Origin: Salminus brasiliensis
Taxonomy: Eukaryota; Chordata; Actinopteri; Characiformes; Bryconidae
DNA: 64,000 bases
Reading direction: 5' to 3'
Assembly (NCBI RefSeq): GCF_030463535.1
Contig: NC_132883.1
Span: 30,819,373 to 30,883,372, forward strand
Each line of letters starts with the position of its first letter. Position 1 is the first letter of the stretch. The translations under genes were made by a program, and so were the position numbers. This document shows, piece after piece, positions 10,141 through 21,800 of this stretch. The notes under the pieces were generated by a model, which worked only from the letters and a program-made list of their open reading frames with translations, was not told the origin of the DNA and made no database searches.

Positions 10141-10700
10141 AATCTAGTTTTCTTGTCTTGTACGTCAGCGCTGCAATATTGTGGGGGAATCTTTTCAGAA
10201 GTTTCTATATTCTATGTATACGTTGTTTTGAGAAACAGACCCCACTGTTTCAAAGTAACAAAAGCCACCATCTGTCTATCAACTTCACACCAGCCTCATC
10301 ACAGGTTGTTTACTGCAGGATTAAAGTGTTTCTCTACATTCCTAAGACTGACTGATCAGGTTGATTCTTTAAGCGCGGAGAACGCGGAGAACTACTCAGA
10401 ACTACTCAGACTACCACAGTTTTGGAGGTTCCACCAAGCTCCCAATATTCCTCTGGGTCCAGAGTTTTCAGAGACAGGATCAGAAACAGACAGAGGCGGC
10501 CGCCGTCATCCCAATGAGTGATTTCTGAGGCAGTTCAGGCACTCTACTGACTCCGAGACTCTGTACCCGAGGTGACTGTGCCAAATAAGATAAAGTGAGT
10601 ACAACAGTTTCAGTACTTATGAAGGAGTCAGTACCCATATCCGTCAGTACGGACACAGTTCTAACAGTGGATGTTTCAGGCTTACCACTCAACATTTTTG
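10141..10700 (-). repeat. Module R with minus-strand frame
   Basis: Contains CCTCTGGGTCCAGAGTTTTC and the CpG-rich GGCGGCCGCCG. The minus-strand frame beginning MLSGKPETSTVRTVSVLTD is conserved in other copies. Here it is interrupted by TGA at the GRRRPP position. I do not recognise the protein. Confidence 0.5.
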
Positions 10701-11040
10701 CAGTCCTGTGAAGGTGAAATTGGGTAATAGATCAGTAAAACACAAAATTTACTAGAACGTGACTTATTGGGAGCTTTCAGTCTAAACCTACAATGTACAG
10801 ATTCAGGTTTTTCTGCTGCTAGTCCTAGTATAGGGATATTCCTCTTAAAATAGACCCAGTAGAATATTCTTGATCTGACAGAGCAGAGAACCTGATGCGT
10901 CACATGGAGCTCTGTCCAAGGTTGAATAGAAGAATCCTCTATTTTTACATTGTTTTATTTGTCTCCAGATGGTTTTGACAATATGATGAACATACTGTAC
11001 AGTACTCTCTCCCTGACCGTGTGTGTGTGTTTCTATCTGC
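10701..11040 (+). repeat. B-type leader, copy 1
   Basis: Contains ACTTATTGGGAGCTTTCAG, ATAGACCCAGTAGAATATTC, GATGGTTTTGACAATATGA and a short TG run, then TTTACTCTGGAGGAAC before the B relic. Recurs at 18.46, 24.05, 49.86 and 58.1 kb. The minus strand has a 73-86 codon frame of unknown meaning. Confidence 0.55.
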
Positions 11041-11545
11041 GTTTACTCTGGAGGAACTTGGCGACCGCGGAGGTGCAAGATCTCCAGGCGCTCTGCAAGG
11101 AGGTCGTTAAGCTTGACTGCTGCTGTTGTAGAGGCAGTCCAAACTCCACCGACTGAAGACGAGGCTGGAGGCTGCCCGTGGCCTGGAAAAGCAGAGGGCG
11201 CCTCCACCACCACAGACGGTTTTCACCTTAACTAACTGGCGAGAGGTTCAGTTCTTCGCCTTCACCTTCTCCCTCACCGAGGACAACTCCTCAGGGCAGT
11301 GTTTCCATTGTTGGAGGTTCTACTGTAAAACCCTTTAAAGTATCGGGACCAAAGAGTAACGCCTCAATCTTTCTTTTTTTTTTTTTTTCTTTTTTTCCCC
11401 CTCCTTAGGAGTCCTGGATATTGCCAGGTGGCTTCTGTACCATCATTCTCCACTTTTCTCTGCCCGCTTCAGTGAAGCCCTGAAGGAGCTCTGCCACACA
11501 CTTCTGGACACCACTCGGAAAAAGACAGGACGCCAGGTTAGGCAA
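11041..11545 (+). pseudogene. SGNH esterase-like relic, B subfamily (GGS)
   Basis: Pre-domain AAVVEAVQTPPTEDEAGG, then block I V-G-G-S-T-V-K: the aspartate next to the nucleophile is glycine. A T-rich tract of about 30 bases then splits the frame. It resumes as GVLDIARWLLYHHSPLF, then FSEALKELCHTLLDTTRKK, a clean stretch of more than 40 codons. Block V is absent. All complete B copies share GGS and the T tract. Confidence 0.65.
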
Positions 11546-12595
11546 CTGGATAGTGGGCAGGTTATTAATTTACATGATTTACTGGAGTTTATCATTTATT
11601 CTGTCATTTCTCTGCTTGTTTTGAAAAGTAATATATCAGTGTCCCTCAGTGTATCTCAGACAAACTCTGCAGTATGGAGACTGTGTCTGTCTCCCGGAGG
11701 GCGCAGAGAAAGACGACCCTAACAGTTTTATCAAGAAGCAGCTCAAAGTTTGGCTACTAGTACCAGTTATATTTCAGTTTATTTTCAATCTTTATGGTTT
11801 TGAATGTCTTGAGCTGGAACATTTTAATGGTCTACATGAGCCTCTTAAACGTGCAAGTTTGGTCTGATTAAGAATCCCATTTGAGAGATGCTAATATTCC
11901 CAAATGCAATAAATTCTATAGAGTTGCTTCTTTTGCAGCTGCAAATGCTACAAATAAAGGAGTTCTTATCTTGGTACAGAGGAATTGGGAGGTTACTATT
12001 TAAAACCAAGGACGGGATGAAGAAAGGAGAATAACACGCATTACAACAAAAGTAAGAAATGAGAAAATGACCTTTATTTCAGTTCATGCTCCAAATCCAA
12101 GAGATCCCAGTTTTTCTTTTCTGTTGGATTATCTAACAAATCTAGTGGACTTTCAGTTAGTGGTGGGAGCAGCTATGAGTAGTCATTAATCATTTATTAA
12201 TTAAACAGATCAGGGGGTGATATTTCTCTAACAGCTGGCTGCTAGTTTTGAGCTTAAGCTATGTATTACCGCCTTGTCTTTACTCGACTGCTGGCAGCAT
12301 CTTAATCCGAGCACTAAGCAATAAATTTTATCTGCAAGGCACAAATCTTTCAAAGCCCTCAAATCAGGAGTGAATTAACCAAATTTCTTATGTTGAATCA
12401 GGGTTCAGTGGACGATCAGAGTTTTGTTGGGAGCAGTGAATGATTTCTTTAGGAATAATTCTATTGCATTTGATTTGTCCCTTTTTTTTGCCTTTGTCAC
12501 CAAGAAGCAATGATGCTTTTTACAGCCTCTATATTCAGAAGCCAGATGTCCCAAAGGAAACTTAAATATTGCCCCCCTTTTTCCATTTCCTATTC
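11546..12595 (+). mobile_element. LINE-1-type ORF2 fragment (endonuclease and beyond)
   Basis: Reads FNGLNEPLKR-like (here NGLHEPLKR), HLRD, NKGVLILVQRNWE and HAPNPRDPSF. This is the order of L1 apurinic endonuclease motifs (N-G-L, E-x-H-L region, G-V-x-I-L, Y/H-A-P-N). A later piece near 12,400-12,580 corresponds to the region before the reverse transcriptase. Many stops. The B-relic 3' tail lies at its start (11,546-11,680). Confidence 0.65.
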
Positions 12596-12632
12596 TTCAG
12601 CAGGGATAATTAGCTCAGTTATCCCTGCTGAA
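12596..12632. repeat. Perfect 14-bp hairpin
   Basis: TTCAGCAGGGATAA and its exact complement TTATCCCTGCTGAA flank a 9-base loop. Present at 36,099-36,136 and 59,058-59,095 with a 10-base loop, and precisely absent at 51,828. Confidence 0.95.
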
Positions 12633-12659
12633 ATTAGCAGCAACAACATCATGAAATTC

Positions 12660-13130
12660 TTTGGATTATTTCCCTCATGTCCTGAGCTGCCTGTCTGGAG
12701 TTGCCCTTTTTTGGGTCAGTTACTACGTTTTGGTATCGGGCCTGTCCCGCTACTCAGCAGAGTTCCAACACAACCATTCTAACACCCCCCCCCTCCCCCC
12801 CCCCCCCCCCCCTCTCTCTCTCTCGCTCGCTCGCTCTCACGGAGATGCCCTGCCATGGAGGTGTCCATTGATCCATGTTCCAGAATCAGGCCTGTCCCTC
12901 TACTCAGCAGAGCTTTTTTACACAAGTCTCCTAACCCTTTCTTTCTTCCTTTCGTTTCTCTCTTTATCTCTTTTGCATGTGCTGTGGTGCCCTGTTCCTC
13001 CTGCTGTGCCCTGATGTTCGCTCAGATACACATACGTAATCATGACTTTAACATTGATGCTGATCATATGTCCAGCACCTAATCACAAACATACTTCATA
13101 ACCTGCTCCTACATTAGCTATAGCTAAGCA
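12660..13130. repeat. Low-complexity C/CT-rich segment
   Basis: Begins with the ubiquitous TCCTGAGCTGCCTGTCTGGA stretch. It has a poly-C then (CT)n/(CGCT)n tract at 12,782-12,838 and ends with one unit of the 71-base repeat found at 36.9 kb. No gene. Confidence 0.6.
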
Positions 13131-13770
13131 TCGGAGCATCACTCCATAGCTTTTACAGTTTCACCCTTCATTTTCAGGAAGTACAGAGACTGCACCCGAG
13201 TAATCCTCAGTAAATGCCAGAGTGCATCTACAACCCTCTTTTGCACACTGGATCTGTAGGAGCAGCTAGGTCAGTATGTACTAGTTCAGGTACTGCTTTT
13301 GCTCGAGCATCAGGTTCTGTTTTTACTCTGAGCAGATTTCTCTTGTCTGCAGACTTCACAGTTCAGTTTATCAATCTTACCCTTGATCTTCATGCTCTTT
13401 ACTGCATAAGGTGACGCATCATAATTACAGTGAACAAGGATTTCATGCTGTTTGAATATTGTAACACGCTGCAACCATCACTGTGATCATTGACCACATT
13501 CAGGCAATAAAGCCTATTGTACTCTTTAATGGGGAACTTGGGACCGTGTTTCTGGCTGTTTGTCACGTCCTTGGTGAGAATTCAAAGGCCGTCGCAGTTT
13601 CATTCTGAGTGCATCAACTCCTCAAGGTTTAGCTATTGCATTTATTCACACAGAAGTGGTCGCGGCGGCATCACCACAATTCAGTTCAGTTCTATGCACA
13701 ACCCAAACCTCAGGTTCTGAAGCTAATCATTAATAACCTTTCAGAGTACTCTCTCACTGACCGTCATCTG
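13131..13770 (+). repeat. A-type leader, copy 3
   Basis: Nearly identical to 20,066-20,700 (offset 6,930) and 1,641-2,250. Confidence 0.7.
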
Positions 13771-13943
13771 TCTGTTTACTCTCAAGGAACATGGTGACCA
13801 CGGGGGAACGAGCTCTCCAGATGTCGTCTAGCTTGACCAGCAGATCCAGCTGCTGTTGTAGAGGCAGTCCAAACGCACCAGACGGAAGATGAGGCTGGAG
13901 GCTGCATGTGACTCCTTCAATTAGGCAGTCTTAATTCCAGCAC
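13771..13943 (+). pseudogene. SGNH A relic, N-terminal part only
   Basis: Keeps the ADPAAVVEAVQT-type pre-domain and breaks off after AATTCCAGCAC, joining a copia sliver. Blocks I-V are deleted. Confidence 0.55.
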
Positions 13944-14570
13944 ATTTTATTGATCCATATGAAGACGAATCGACCAAACATTTCTCAGTAGCTTTAACTG
14001 TTTCACCCTTAGTTTGTTGTTGAAGTTCACAGCCTGCATCTGAGTAATCCTCAGTAAATGTCTGAGTGGATCTACAACCCTGGATCTGTCCTAAAGCTCC
14101 TTAAATTAGTGACCTCATTTAATATTCACGAAGCTTCAGCCGCATTGGTCAGTATATAATGCGTAGTCTCAGCCAATCAGGAGCCTGCGCTGTAAAGCAG
14201 CAGCGTGGTCTTGCAGCAGTGTGCATGCCGAACAAGCCGGTGTGACCGAGCTCTGTAGCTCTGTGATACAAACTAAGCTGCTATTCATTTAGTTTGGGAA
14301 TGGCTTAGTTCTGTTGCTATGCTAGCTTTCTCCCTTAGCAATGTAGCTCTTGGTCAACGTCCTGGTGTTTATTGAACTACTACTCAGAGGCTATTGCTAT
14401 TCATATTTTTGTCCTTGTGGGGGAGCTAAAACCCCATAGTTGCTAGAAGCTTTGAGTGGTAATTATTAGCTTTGTTTCTCCTGCCTGTTGAGCGTATACA
14501 CATCTCTCTTTGAATGAAGTCATTTAGTAGAATGATATAGACCTGGAACCTTTCTGAACTTCACCTAAGC
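13944..14570 (+). repeat. Copia sliver plus C-type leader, copy 3
   Basis: About 70 bases of minus-strand copia integrase (13,944-14,015), then the C leader with TATATAATGCG and AGCCAATCAGGAGCC. The leader has an internal deletion near 14,345 and loses the 3' end, so that it runs directly into block V of an esterase relic. Confidence 0.5.
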
Positions 14571-14911
14571 CGTCTGGGGTCCATCGTTCTCTCCGGTAAC
14601 ATCAAGCAGGTGCCAGGCCAGGACTGACTGACCCTTCCCAGTTACACTGTCAGGTTAGTGAACTGCATAGTTGGAAGGTAAGTGATTTACATGATTTACT
14701 TGATTCCACCCATTTATTCTGTCACTTTTCTGCTTGTATTAAAAAGTAATAGATCAGTGTCACTCATAGTGTTTCAGACAAATCCTGCAGTATTGAGACT
14801 CTGTCCCCCGGATGGTTTGTAATTGAAATGTCAGAAAATCTGAATTTATATAAATTCTTCAATTGTTCTGATTACAAGCAGTTCTGCATTGAATTTGGGC
14901 TGTTAAATATA
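14571..14911 (+). pseudogene. SGNH relic, C-terminal tip plus tail
   Basis: Only the last part of block V (LGSIVLSGNIKQV...) and the stop remain, followed by the common tail with ATTAAA to the TA preceding the Tc1 piece. Confidence 0.5.
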
Positions 14912-15310
14912 CAATGAGGCAAAAAAGTATTTCTTCAGCCACTGATTGTGAAGTTCTCCCACCTAGAAAAATAAGAGGTCTGTAATTTATTATAGATACA
15001 CTTCAACTATGAGAGACAAAATGAGAAATAAATCCAGGAAACACAGTGTAGGATTTTTAAAGAATTTATTTGTAAATTATGGTGGAAAATAAGTATTTGG
15101 TCACCCACAAACAAGCAAGATTTTTGTCTCTCACAGACCTGCAGACTTCTTTAAGAAGCTCTTCTGTCCTCCACTCGTTACCTGTATTAATGGCACCTGT
15201 TTGACCTCGTTATCTGTATAAATGACACCAGTCCACAGCCTCAAACAGTCAGACTCCAAACCTCCAACCTGCTTAAGCCAGTACATGTCCAGGCCGTTCT
15301 GCAGTGAACC
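14912..15310 (+). mobile_element. Tc1/mariner family A, internally deleted
   Basis: An inverted-repeat start (CAATGAGGCAAAAAAGTATT), then leader GTTACCTGTATTAATGGCACC. After CAGACTCCAAACCTCCAA the sequence jumps to CTGCTTAAGCCAGTACATGT, which lies far downstream in the transposase gene of known family members. The 36-base segment 15,205-15,240 is in the ancestral orientation. Confidence 0.8.
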
Positions 15311-15618
15311 ACCTTAGTTCACTAGATCTCTGTGAAACTAAATCAAAACCTAGGTCTGTTAATTACACTGGGGGGGTCAGAAATGCAAAAAGACTTCCAA
15401 AGGCCCTGGATGAATCGATTTTACAATGAACTTAAAACTCTAACTCTAAAAATACAGGTAATCTCTGAATATGAAGATCCCAATATTCCTCTGGGTCCAG
15501 AGTTTTCAGAGACAGGATCAGAAACAGACAGAGGCGGCCGCCGTCATCCCAATGAGTGATTCCGAGTCAATTCAGGCGCTCTACTGACTCCGAGACTCTG
15601 TACCCGAGGTGACTGTAA
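15311..15618 (+). repeat. Unrecognised link plus module-R core
   Basis: 15,311-15,474 is unrecognised. 15,475-15,618 is the module-R core ending CGAGGTGACTGT, where it switches to the gag-like module instead of the B leader. Confidence 0.45.
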
Positions 15619-16331
15619 CCCAATCAATTAGACTGCTTGTCTTACAAATTTAGAATAAACAGGAAGAGACGAGACACTGTATTCTTAGACCTTCAGGTTA
15701 CTTTAATCCGGACCCCTTTGATATTTTCTTTTTCATATTTGTTTTAGACCATTGGCTTTTTGCAGCGATCCGGACTCAAAGGACGAAGATGTCCAAAGCA
15801 TTGCCTTAAGATCATTTGAGTCTCACAGTTGTCTGAACTGAGAATTTCTCAGGAACCAGATTTGATTTAAATTGGAAGATTCTAAGATTTTGTCTTGGAA
15901 TATTTTGATTCTCAGGGTTGTTTAAAGCAGAGACTTTTTCAGAATTTCAGATTTATTCAAATTAAGTTTCTAAGACAAGATTTTAGGATATTTAATTCTT
16001 AGTACTGTTCAATCTAGAGAATTTTGTAAAGGGATCTGAATTTATTTTTTAGAGATTGACCTTTTTTAGAGATTTTAAATCAAGGTTTTGAGGGGAAAAA
16101 AAATTTCAGGACTGTTCAAATCAGATTTTGAAGGTTATAAGACAAGGGAGCAGAGTTTATAATACCCAAAGAGTTCAGACTATACATGGGAAATAAATAA
16201 AAAGAAGATTGTTAGAAGCTCAGTTAATGTACTGCTGGACTGAGGCAGGGGACTCTGGAGCAGGCGAGATTGAAGGTAGGAGAGAATGTGCTTGTTTTAA
16301 TTGTGGGAAATTGGACTGTTTTGCGAGATTG
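15619..16331 (+). mobile_element. Gag-like module with a zinc-knuckle relic
   Basis: Recurs at 30.9, 43.6 and 53.3 kb. Near its end the frame reads GRRECACFNCGK, then D-C-S/F-A-R. This resembles a retroelement CCHC knuckle (C-x2-C-x4-H-x4-C), but the histidine position is cysteine and the last cysteine is gone. The upstream 500 bases are too decayed to identify. Its family is uncertain. Confidence 0.4.
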
Positions 16332-17124
16332 CAATATTTAGTAGATCCTCCTTTTGCAGAAATAATAGCCTCCAAACGCTTCCTATTGCTTCCAATGAGC
16401 GTCTGGATTCTGGTTGAAGGTATTTTGGACGTTCTTTACAAAATATCTCCAGTTCAGTCAGGTTTCATGGTTTCTGAGCAAGGACCGCCTGCTTTAAATC
16501 ACACCCCAGATATTCTGGAACGGCCATCTCAGTCCCCAGACCTGAATATTACAGAAAGTCCTTGTTCCTCTGCATGAGTGCCTTAGTAGATTTTGAGCAG
16601 TGTTTCGGGTCGTTGCGCTGAATAGTTGAACGATGCACAGTGACTCCATCTGCAGCAAGATGATGATGTAGGTCTTTGGAGCTGGTCTGTGGGTTGACTA
16701 TGACTGTTCTCACCATCCTTCACCTTTTCTTGGCCTGCCACTTCGGGCTGTGACTAGAACTGTGCCTGTGGTCTTCGATTTCCTCACCATGTTCCTCACA
16801 GTGGAAACTGGCAGCTGAAATCTGAGAGAGCTTTTTGTATCCTTCCCCTAAACCATGATGTTGAACGATCTTTGTTTTCAGTTCATTTGTGAGTTGTTTT
16901 GAGGCTCCCATGTTTCCACTCTTCAGAGAAGAAGAGGAGAAAAACTTGCAACTGGCCACTTAACCTCCTTCTCATAATTGGATTCACCTGTATATGTAGG
17001 TCAAGGGTCAATGAGCTTACAAAACAAATTTAGTGTTTTAATAATTAGTGCTAAAGGTATTCAAATCAATAAAACGACAAGGGTGCCCACATTTATGCAC
17101 CTGCCTAATTTTGTTTAAATAATC
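16332..17124 (-). mobile_element. Tc1/mariner family B, internally deleted
   Basis: The minus strand encodes the N-terminal helix-turn-helix region (KQLTNELKTKIVQHHGLGEG) joined across a deletion to the C-terminal D-P-K-H and PSQSPDLNI catalytic-core region. The 5' terminal sequence with TTTATGCACCTGCCTAATTT lies at the + strand right end. The middle of the transposase, including the first catalytic Asp, is missing. Frameshifts break this copy. Confidence 0.8.
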
Positions 17125-17540
17125 TTCGTCTTTTTCTTTCTCCCCTCATGTCCTGAGCTGCCTGTCTGAAGTTGCCCTTTTTTGGTTCAGTTCCTGCGTC
17201 TTAGTATCAGGCCTGTCCCCCCTTTTCTGTTCTTTAAAACACTTTGTATGAAATTTCACAAGCCTGTGTTTAAGGACTTTTCCTGTGTCTGGATAGTAGA
17301 CTAGGTATGATGGACTGTTCTTGTCTGTCCCTACAAAGACTCCCTTTCACATTTTGACTCTACGCTTCTATCTGTCATGTTTGTAAGTGTAGCATGCTGC
17401 TCCACATACTCTCCTCTTTGAAAGGTTATGCTTTCTCTCTGTCAGCGTAGAGTCATTGAAATTCATATATTTAGCTGCTGAGGTCTCACGTCTTATCCCC
17501 TGCTTACAGAGCCATGACTGTAAATGTGTTTTGTGTGATT
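17125..17540 (-). mobile_element. Ty1/copia integrase fragment
   Basis: A short TCCTGAGCTGCCTGTCTG stretch (17,145-17,220), then minus-strand copia integrase with KHRLVKF and N-S-P-S-Y-L-V-Y-Y-P motifs. No TA expansion here. Confidence 0.55.
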
Positions 17541-18015
17541 TACATGTTTCCACCCATTTATTCTGTCACTTTTCTGCTTCTATTAAAAGAGCTAGGAAAT
17601 CTGACCATCTGTCTCCTCTCCCGCACCTGAGAGGGCCTGGAAATGTCAGCGTGGCTGGGAAAAGCCGAGGACTGTTCCACCACTACAGCCGGTTTTCACC
17701 TCTGCCAGCTGGTTTGAGGACCTCAGAGCTTCACCTGCTACGGCACAGAGGACGAGTCCTCAGGGCGGTGTTCTCACTCTTGGAGATTCTTCTGTAAAAA
17801 CCCTGAACAGTAATGCTGCGGTCTCCTGTTTTGCAGGTGCCCGTGTCCCGGACATTGCCAAGTGGCTTTGTCACCATCGTTCTCCACTATTCTCCTCCTG
17901 ATGCGGCTTGGCCCTGAAGAAGCACTGCCGTACGCTTCTGTACACTGTTCAGAAAAAGCCAGACACCAGGATCATCGTCTTCAACCCCCCAGACCCCCCC
18001 CCCCTTCCGCCCACT
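17541..18015 (+). pseudogene. SGNH esterase-like relic
   Basis: Linker (HLRGPGNVSVAGKSRG), block I L-G-D-S-S-V-K, then ARVPDIAKWLCHHRSPLF. It ends in a poly-C tract and a CACTTACCGACAAG break that joins module R. No block V. Related to 34.97-35.4 and 57.2-57.65 kb. Confidence 0.6.
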
Positions 18016-18463
18016 TACCGACAAGTGTAACTGACTGACTGTACAGCAAGGCGTTTTTGTCAGACTCAGATCTGAAGTCTTCCACCGGCGTTACGTTTAC
18101 TGCAGGATTAAAGTGTTTCTCTACATTCCTAAGACTGACTGATTGAGTTGATTCTTTAAGTGCAGAGAAGCAAATCCCACTACCACAGTTTTGGAGGTTC
18201 CACCAAGATCCCAATATTCCTCTGGGTCCAGAGTTTTCAGAGACAGGATCAGAAACAGACAGAGGCGGCCGCCGTCTTCCCAATGAGTGATTCTGAGTCA
18301 ATTCCGGCGCTCTACTGACTCTGAGACTCTGTACCCGAGGTGACTGTGCCAAATAAGATAAAGTGGGTGCAACAGTTTCAGTACTTATGAAGGAGTCAGT
18401 ACCCATATCCGTCAGTACGGACACAGTTCTAACAGTGGATGTTTCAGGCTTACCACTCAACAT
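17981..18463 (-). other. Conserved minus-strand frame (module R)
   Basis: A 160-codon open frame from MLSGKPETSTVRTV to a glycine-rich end, where it becomes antisense to the esterase relic. Serine/threonine-rich, no motif I recognise. At the position where most copies have TGA (LG*RRPP) this copy has AGA. It could be an old ORF or a chance opening. Confidence 0.35.
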
Positions 18464-18810
18464 TTTTGCAGTCCTGTGAGGGTGAAATTGGGTAATAGAT
18501 CAGTAAAACACAAAATTTACTAGAACATGACTTATTGGGAGCTTTCAGTCTAAACCTACAATGTACAGATTCAGGTTTTTCTGCTGCTAGTTCTAGTATA
18601 GGGATATTCCTCTTAAAATAGACCCAGTAGAATATTCTTGATCTGACAGAGCAGAGAACCTGATGCGTCACATGGAGCTCTGTCCAAGATTGAATAGAAG
18701 AATCCTCCATTTTTACATTGTTTTATTTGTCTCCAGATGGTTTTGACAATATGATCAACATACTGTACAGTACTCTCTCCCTGACCGTTGTGTGTGTGTG
18801 TGTGTGTTTC
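18464..18810 (+). repeat. B-type leader, copy 2
   Basis: Same as 10,701-11,040, with a slightly longer TG run at about 18,788-18,807. Confidence 0.55.
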
Positions 18811-19335
18811 TATCTGCTTTTACTCTGGAGGAACTTGGCGACCGCTGAGGTGCAAGATCTCCAGGCGCTCTGCTAGGAGGTCGTTAAGCTTGACTGCTGC
18901 TGTTGTAGAGGCAGTCCAAACTCCACCGACTGAAGACGAGGCTGGAGGCTGCCCGTGGCCTGGAAAAGCAGAGGGCGCCTCCACCACCACAGACGGTTTT
19001 CACCTTAACTAACTGGCGAGAGGTTATCAGTTCTTCGCCTTCACCTTCTCCCTCACAGAGGACAACTCCTCAGGGCAGTGTTTCCATTGTTGGAGGTTCT
19101 ACTGTAAAACCCTTTAAAGTATCGGGACCAAAGAGGAACGCCTCAATCTTTTTCTTTTTTCTTTATTTATTTTCTTTCTTTTTCCCCCTCCTCAGGAGTC
19201 CTGGATATTGCCAGGTGGCTTCTGTACCATCATTCTCCACTTTTCTCTGCCCGCTTCAGTGAAGCCCTGAAGGAGCTCTGCCACACACTTCTGGACACCA
19301 CTCAGAAAAAGACAGGACGCCAGGTTAGGCAACTG
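18811..19335 (+). pseudogene. SGNH relic, B subfamily (GGS)
   Basis: Same structure as 11,041-11,545: GGS in block I, a T/TTTA-rich interruption, then GVLDIARWLLYHHSPLF and ALKELCHTLLDTT. Confidence 0.6.
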
Positions 19336-20065
19336 GATAGTGGGCAGGTTATTAATTTCCATGATTTACTGGAGTTTATAATCATTTATTCTGTCATTTC
19401 TCTGCTTGTTTTGAAAAGTAATATATCAGTGTCCCTCAGTGTATCTCAGACAAACCCTGCAGTATGGAGACTGTCTGTCTCCCGGAGGGCGCAGAGAAAG
19501 ACGGCTCTAACAGTTTTATCAAGAAGCAGCTCAAAGTTTGGCTACTAGTACCAGTTATACTTCAGTTTATTTTGAATCTTTATGGTTTTGAATGTCTTGA
19601 GCTGGAACATTTTAATGGTCCAAATGAGCCTCTTAAACGTGCAAGTTTGGTCTGATTAAGAATCCCATTTGAGAGATGTTAATATTCCCAAATGCAATAA
19701 ATTCTATAGAGTTGCTTCTTTAGCAGCTGCTAATACTACAAATAAAGGAGTTCTTATCTTGGTACAGAGGAATTGGGAGGTTACTATTTAAAACCAAGGA
19801 CGGGATGAAGAAAGGAGAATAACACACGTTACAACAAAAGTAAGAAATGAGAAAATGACCTTTATTTCAGTTCACGCTCCAAATCCAAGAGATCCCAGTT
19901 TTTCTTTTCTGTTGGATTATCTAACAAATCTAGTGGACTTTCAGTTAGTGGTGGGAGCAGATCTGAATAGTCATTAATCATTTATTAATTAAAACAGATC
20001 GGGGGTGATATTTCTCGGCCTGCTGGCTGCTAGTTTCGAGCTTGAGCTATGTATTACCGCCTTGT
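19336..20065 (+). mobile_element. LINE-1-type endonuclease fragment
   Basis: Tail of the B relic, then FNGPNEPLKR, NKGVLILVQRNWE and HAPNPRDPSF motifs. Breaks off at ATTACCGCCTTGTC and joins the A leader, so it is about 0.8 kb shorter than the copy at 11.5 kb. Confidence 0.65.
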
Positions 20066-20700
20066 CGGAGCATCACTCCATAGCTTTTACAGTTTCAACC
20101 TTCATTTTCAGGAAGTACAGAGACTGCACCTGAGTAATCCTCAGTAAACGCCAGATTGCATCTACAACCCTCTTTTGCACACTGGATCTATAGGACCAGC
20201 TAGGTTAGTATGTACTATTTCAAGTACTGCTTTTGCTCGAGCATCAGGTTCTGTTTCTACTCTGAGCAGATTTCTCTTGTCTGCAGACTTCAGTTCAGTT
20301 CATCAATCTTACCCTTCATTTTCATGCTCTCTACTGCATAATGTGAAACATCATAATTACAGTGAACAAGGATTTCATGCCATGAATATTTTCACACATT
20401 GTAACAATCACTGTGATCATTGACCACATTCAGGTAATAAAGCCTATTGTACTCTTTAATGGGGAACTTGGGACCGTATTTCTGGCTGTTTGTCACATCC
20501 TTGGTGAGAATTCAAAGGCCGTCGCAGTTTCATTCTGAGTGCATCAACTCCTCAAGGTTTAGCTATTGCAGTTATTCACACAGAAGTGGTCGCGGCGGCA
20601 TCACCACAATTCAGTTCAGTTCTATGCATAACCCAAACCTCAGGTTCTGAAGCTAATCATTAATAACCTTCCAGAGTACTCTGTCTCACTGACCGTCATC
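20066..20700 (+). repeat. A-type leader, copy 4
   Basis: Pairs with 1,641-2,250 and 13,131-13,770. Contains AATAAAGCCTATTGTACTC and the TCGCGGCGGCATCACC stretch. Confidence 0.7.
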
Positions 20701-21310
20701 TGTCTGTTTACTCTCAAGGAACATGGTGACCACGGGGGAACGAGCTCTCCAGATGTCGTCTAGCTTGACCAGCAGATCCAGCTGCTGTTGTAGAGGCAGT
20801 CCAAACGCACCAGACGGAAGATGAGGCTGGAGGCTGCATGTGACTCCTTCAATTAGGCAGTCTTAATTCCAGCACCACCGGTGCAGCGGACACAGAGGGT
20901 GGTCATCACCGCTCCCGCATCTGAGAGCCTGGGGGTGTCAGCGTGGCGGGCAATAACCGAGGGCTCCTCCCCCACCACAGCCGGGGTTCACCCCTCCTAG
21001 CCAATCCGAGGTCCTCAGATTTTAAACTTCATGTGCTTCGTCACAGAGACTCCTCAGGGTGGTGTTCTCACTGTTGGAGATCTTCTATAAAACACTTAAA
21101 GGTATTGACCCTAAAGAGTAACGCCACAATCTCCTGTTTTCCAGGTGCCTGTGTCCTGGGCGTCACCAATCTGCTTCCCTTTGAGTTGCAACAGCATGAC
21201 TCGAGGTCCTGAAGGAGCACTGCAGCATGCTTCTGCACACAGTTCGGAAAAAGAGTTTATCCCCCCTGCTCGCTTCCTGACGAGTGCGCTAGTCGTTTTC
21301 CCAGCTCTTC
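20701..21310 (+). pseudogene. SGNH relic, A subfamily (GDL)
   Basis: Copy of 2,251-2,880 with the same loss of the nucleophile serine (GATCTT) and the same ending near GACGAGTGCGCTAG. Confidence 0.6.
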
Positions 21311-21800
21311 ACGCTATGTTTTAAACAAATTCTGCCAGCCTTGCCTTAGTCCAGTGTAAGAAATACACTATTTTAACCTGAATTATAATGTTTTAAACAC
21401 ATACATGAGGAGAGTTATCTACAATAATTTACCACCATTAAGTAAATATATTGATGGACAGATGGATCCTCCACCTACTGCTGCTTTAATACTTGTAAAG
21501 ATTTCATATGAAAGGAGTTCAGTAACAGATATGGTGCCAATTACATTTTTTATCTGTGGGTTGACATTCAGAACTGTATCTAATAATGACAAGGGAGTTT
21601 GTGGACACAAAACTACGTACCTGCAAATACCTGAAGAAATGAGTTTGAGGATTAAATTAAATTCAGTTCCAAGTTCAAAAGATTTTTTATCAATAACCTT
21701 TTATCAGTAAACAGGTTCTTTAAAACATTTACTCCTTTTTCTCTCCAAGATGAAAAGGCCTCATCAATGGTAGATGGATTGGACGTCTAACATGCAGGAA
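21311..21800. repeat. Unrecognised module U, copy 3
   Basis: Near-identical to 2,881-3,320 at offset 18,447. The minus-strand 63-codon frame is again open. No recognised function. Confidence 0.5.

Noticed and set aside
9923-10355. Open frames with long C-V-C-V runs
   Set aside because: Produced by translating the TG microsatellite inside the SINE.
12596-12632. I-SceI-like homing endonuclease site (AGGGATAA)
   Set aside because: Only eight bases match the 18-base site, and the palindromic arrangement explains it better.
17990-18020. Antisense splice donor (CGGTAAGTGGG) at the module-R/esterase junction
   Set aside because: The same bases encode the P-T-Y-R-R motif on the + strand, so the donor match is probably coincidental.
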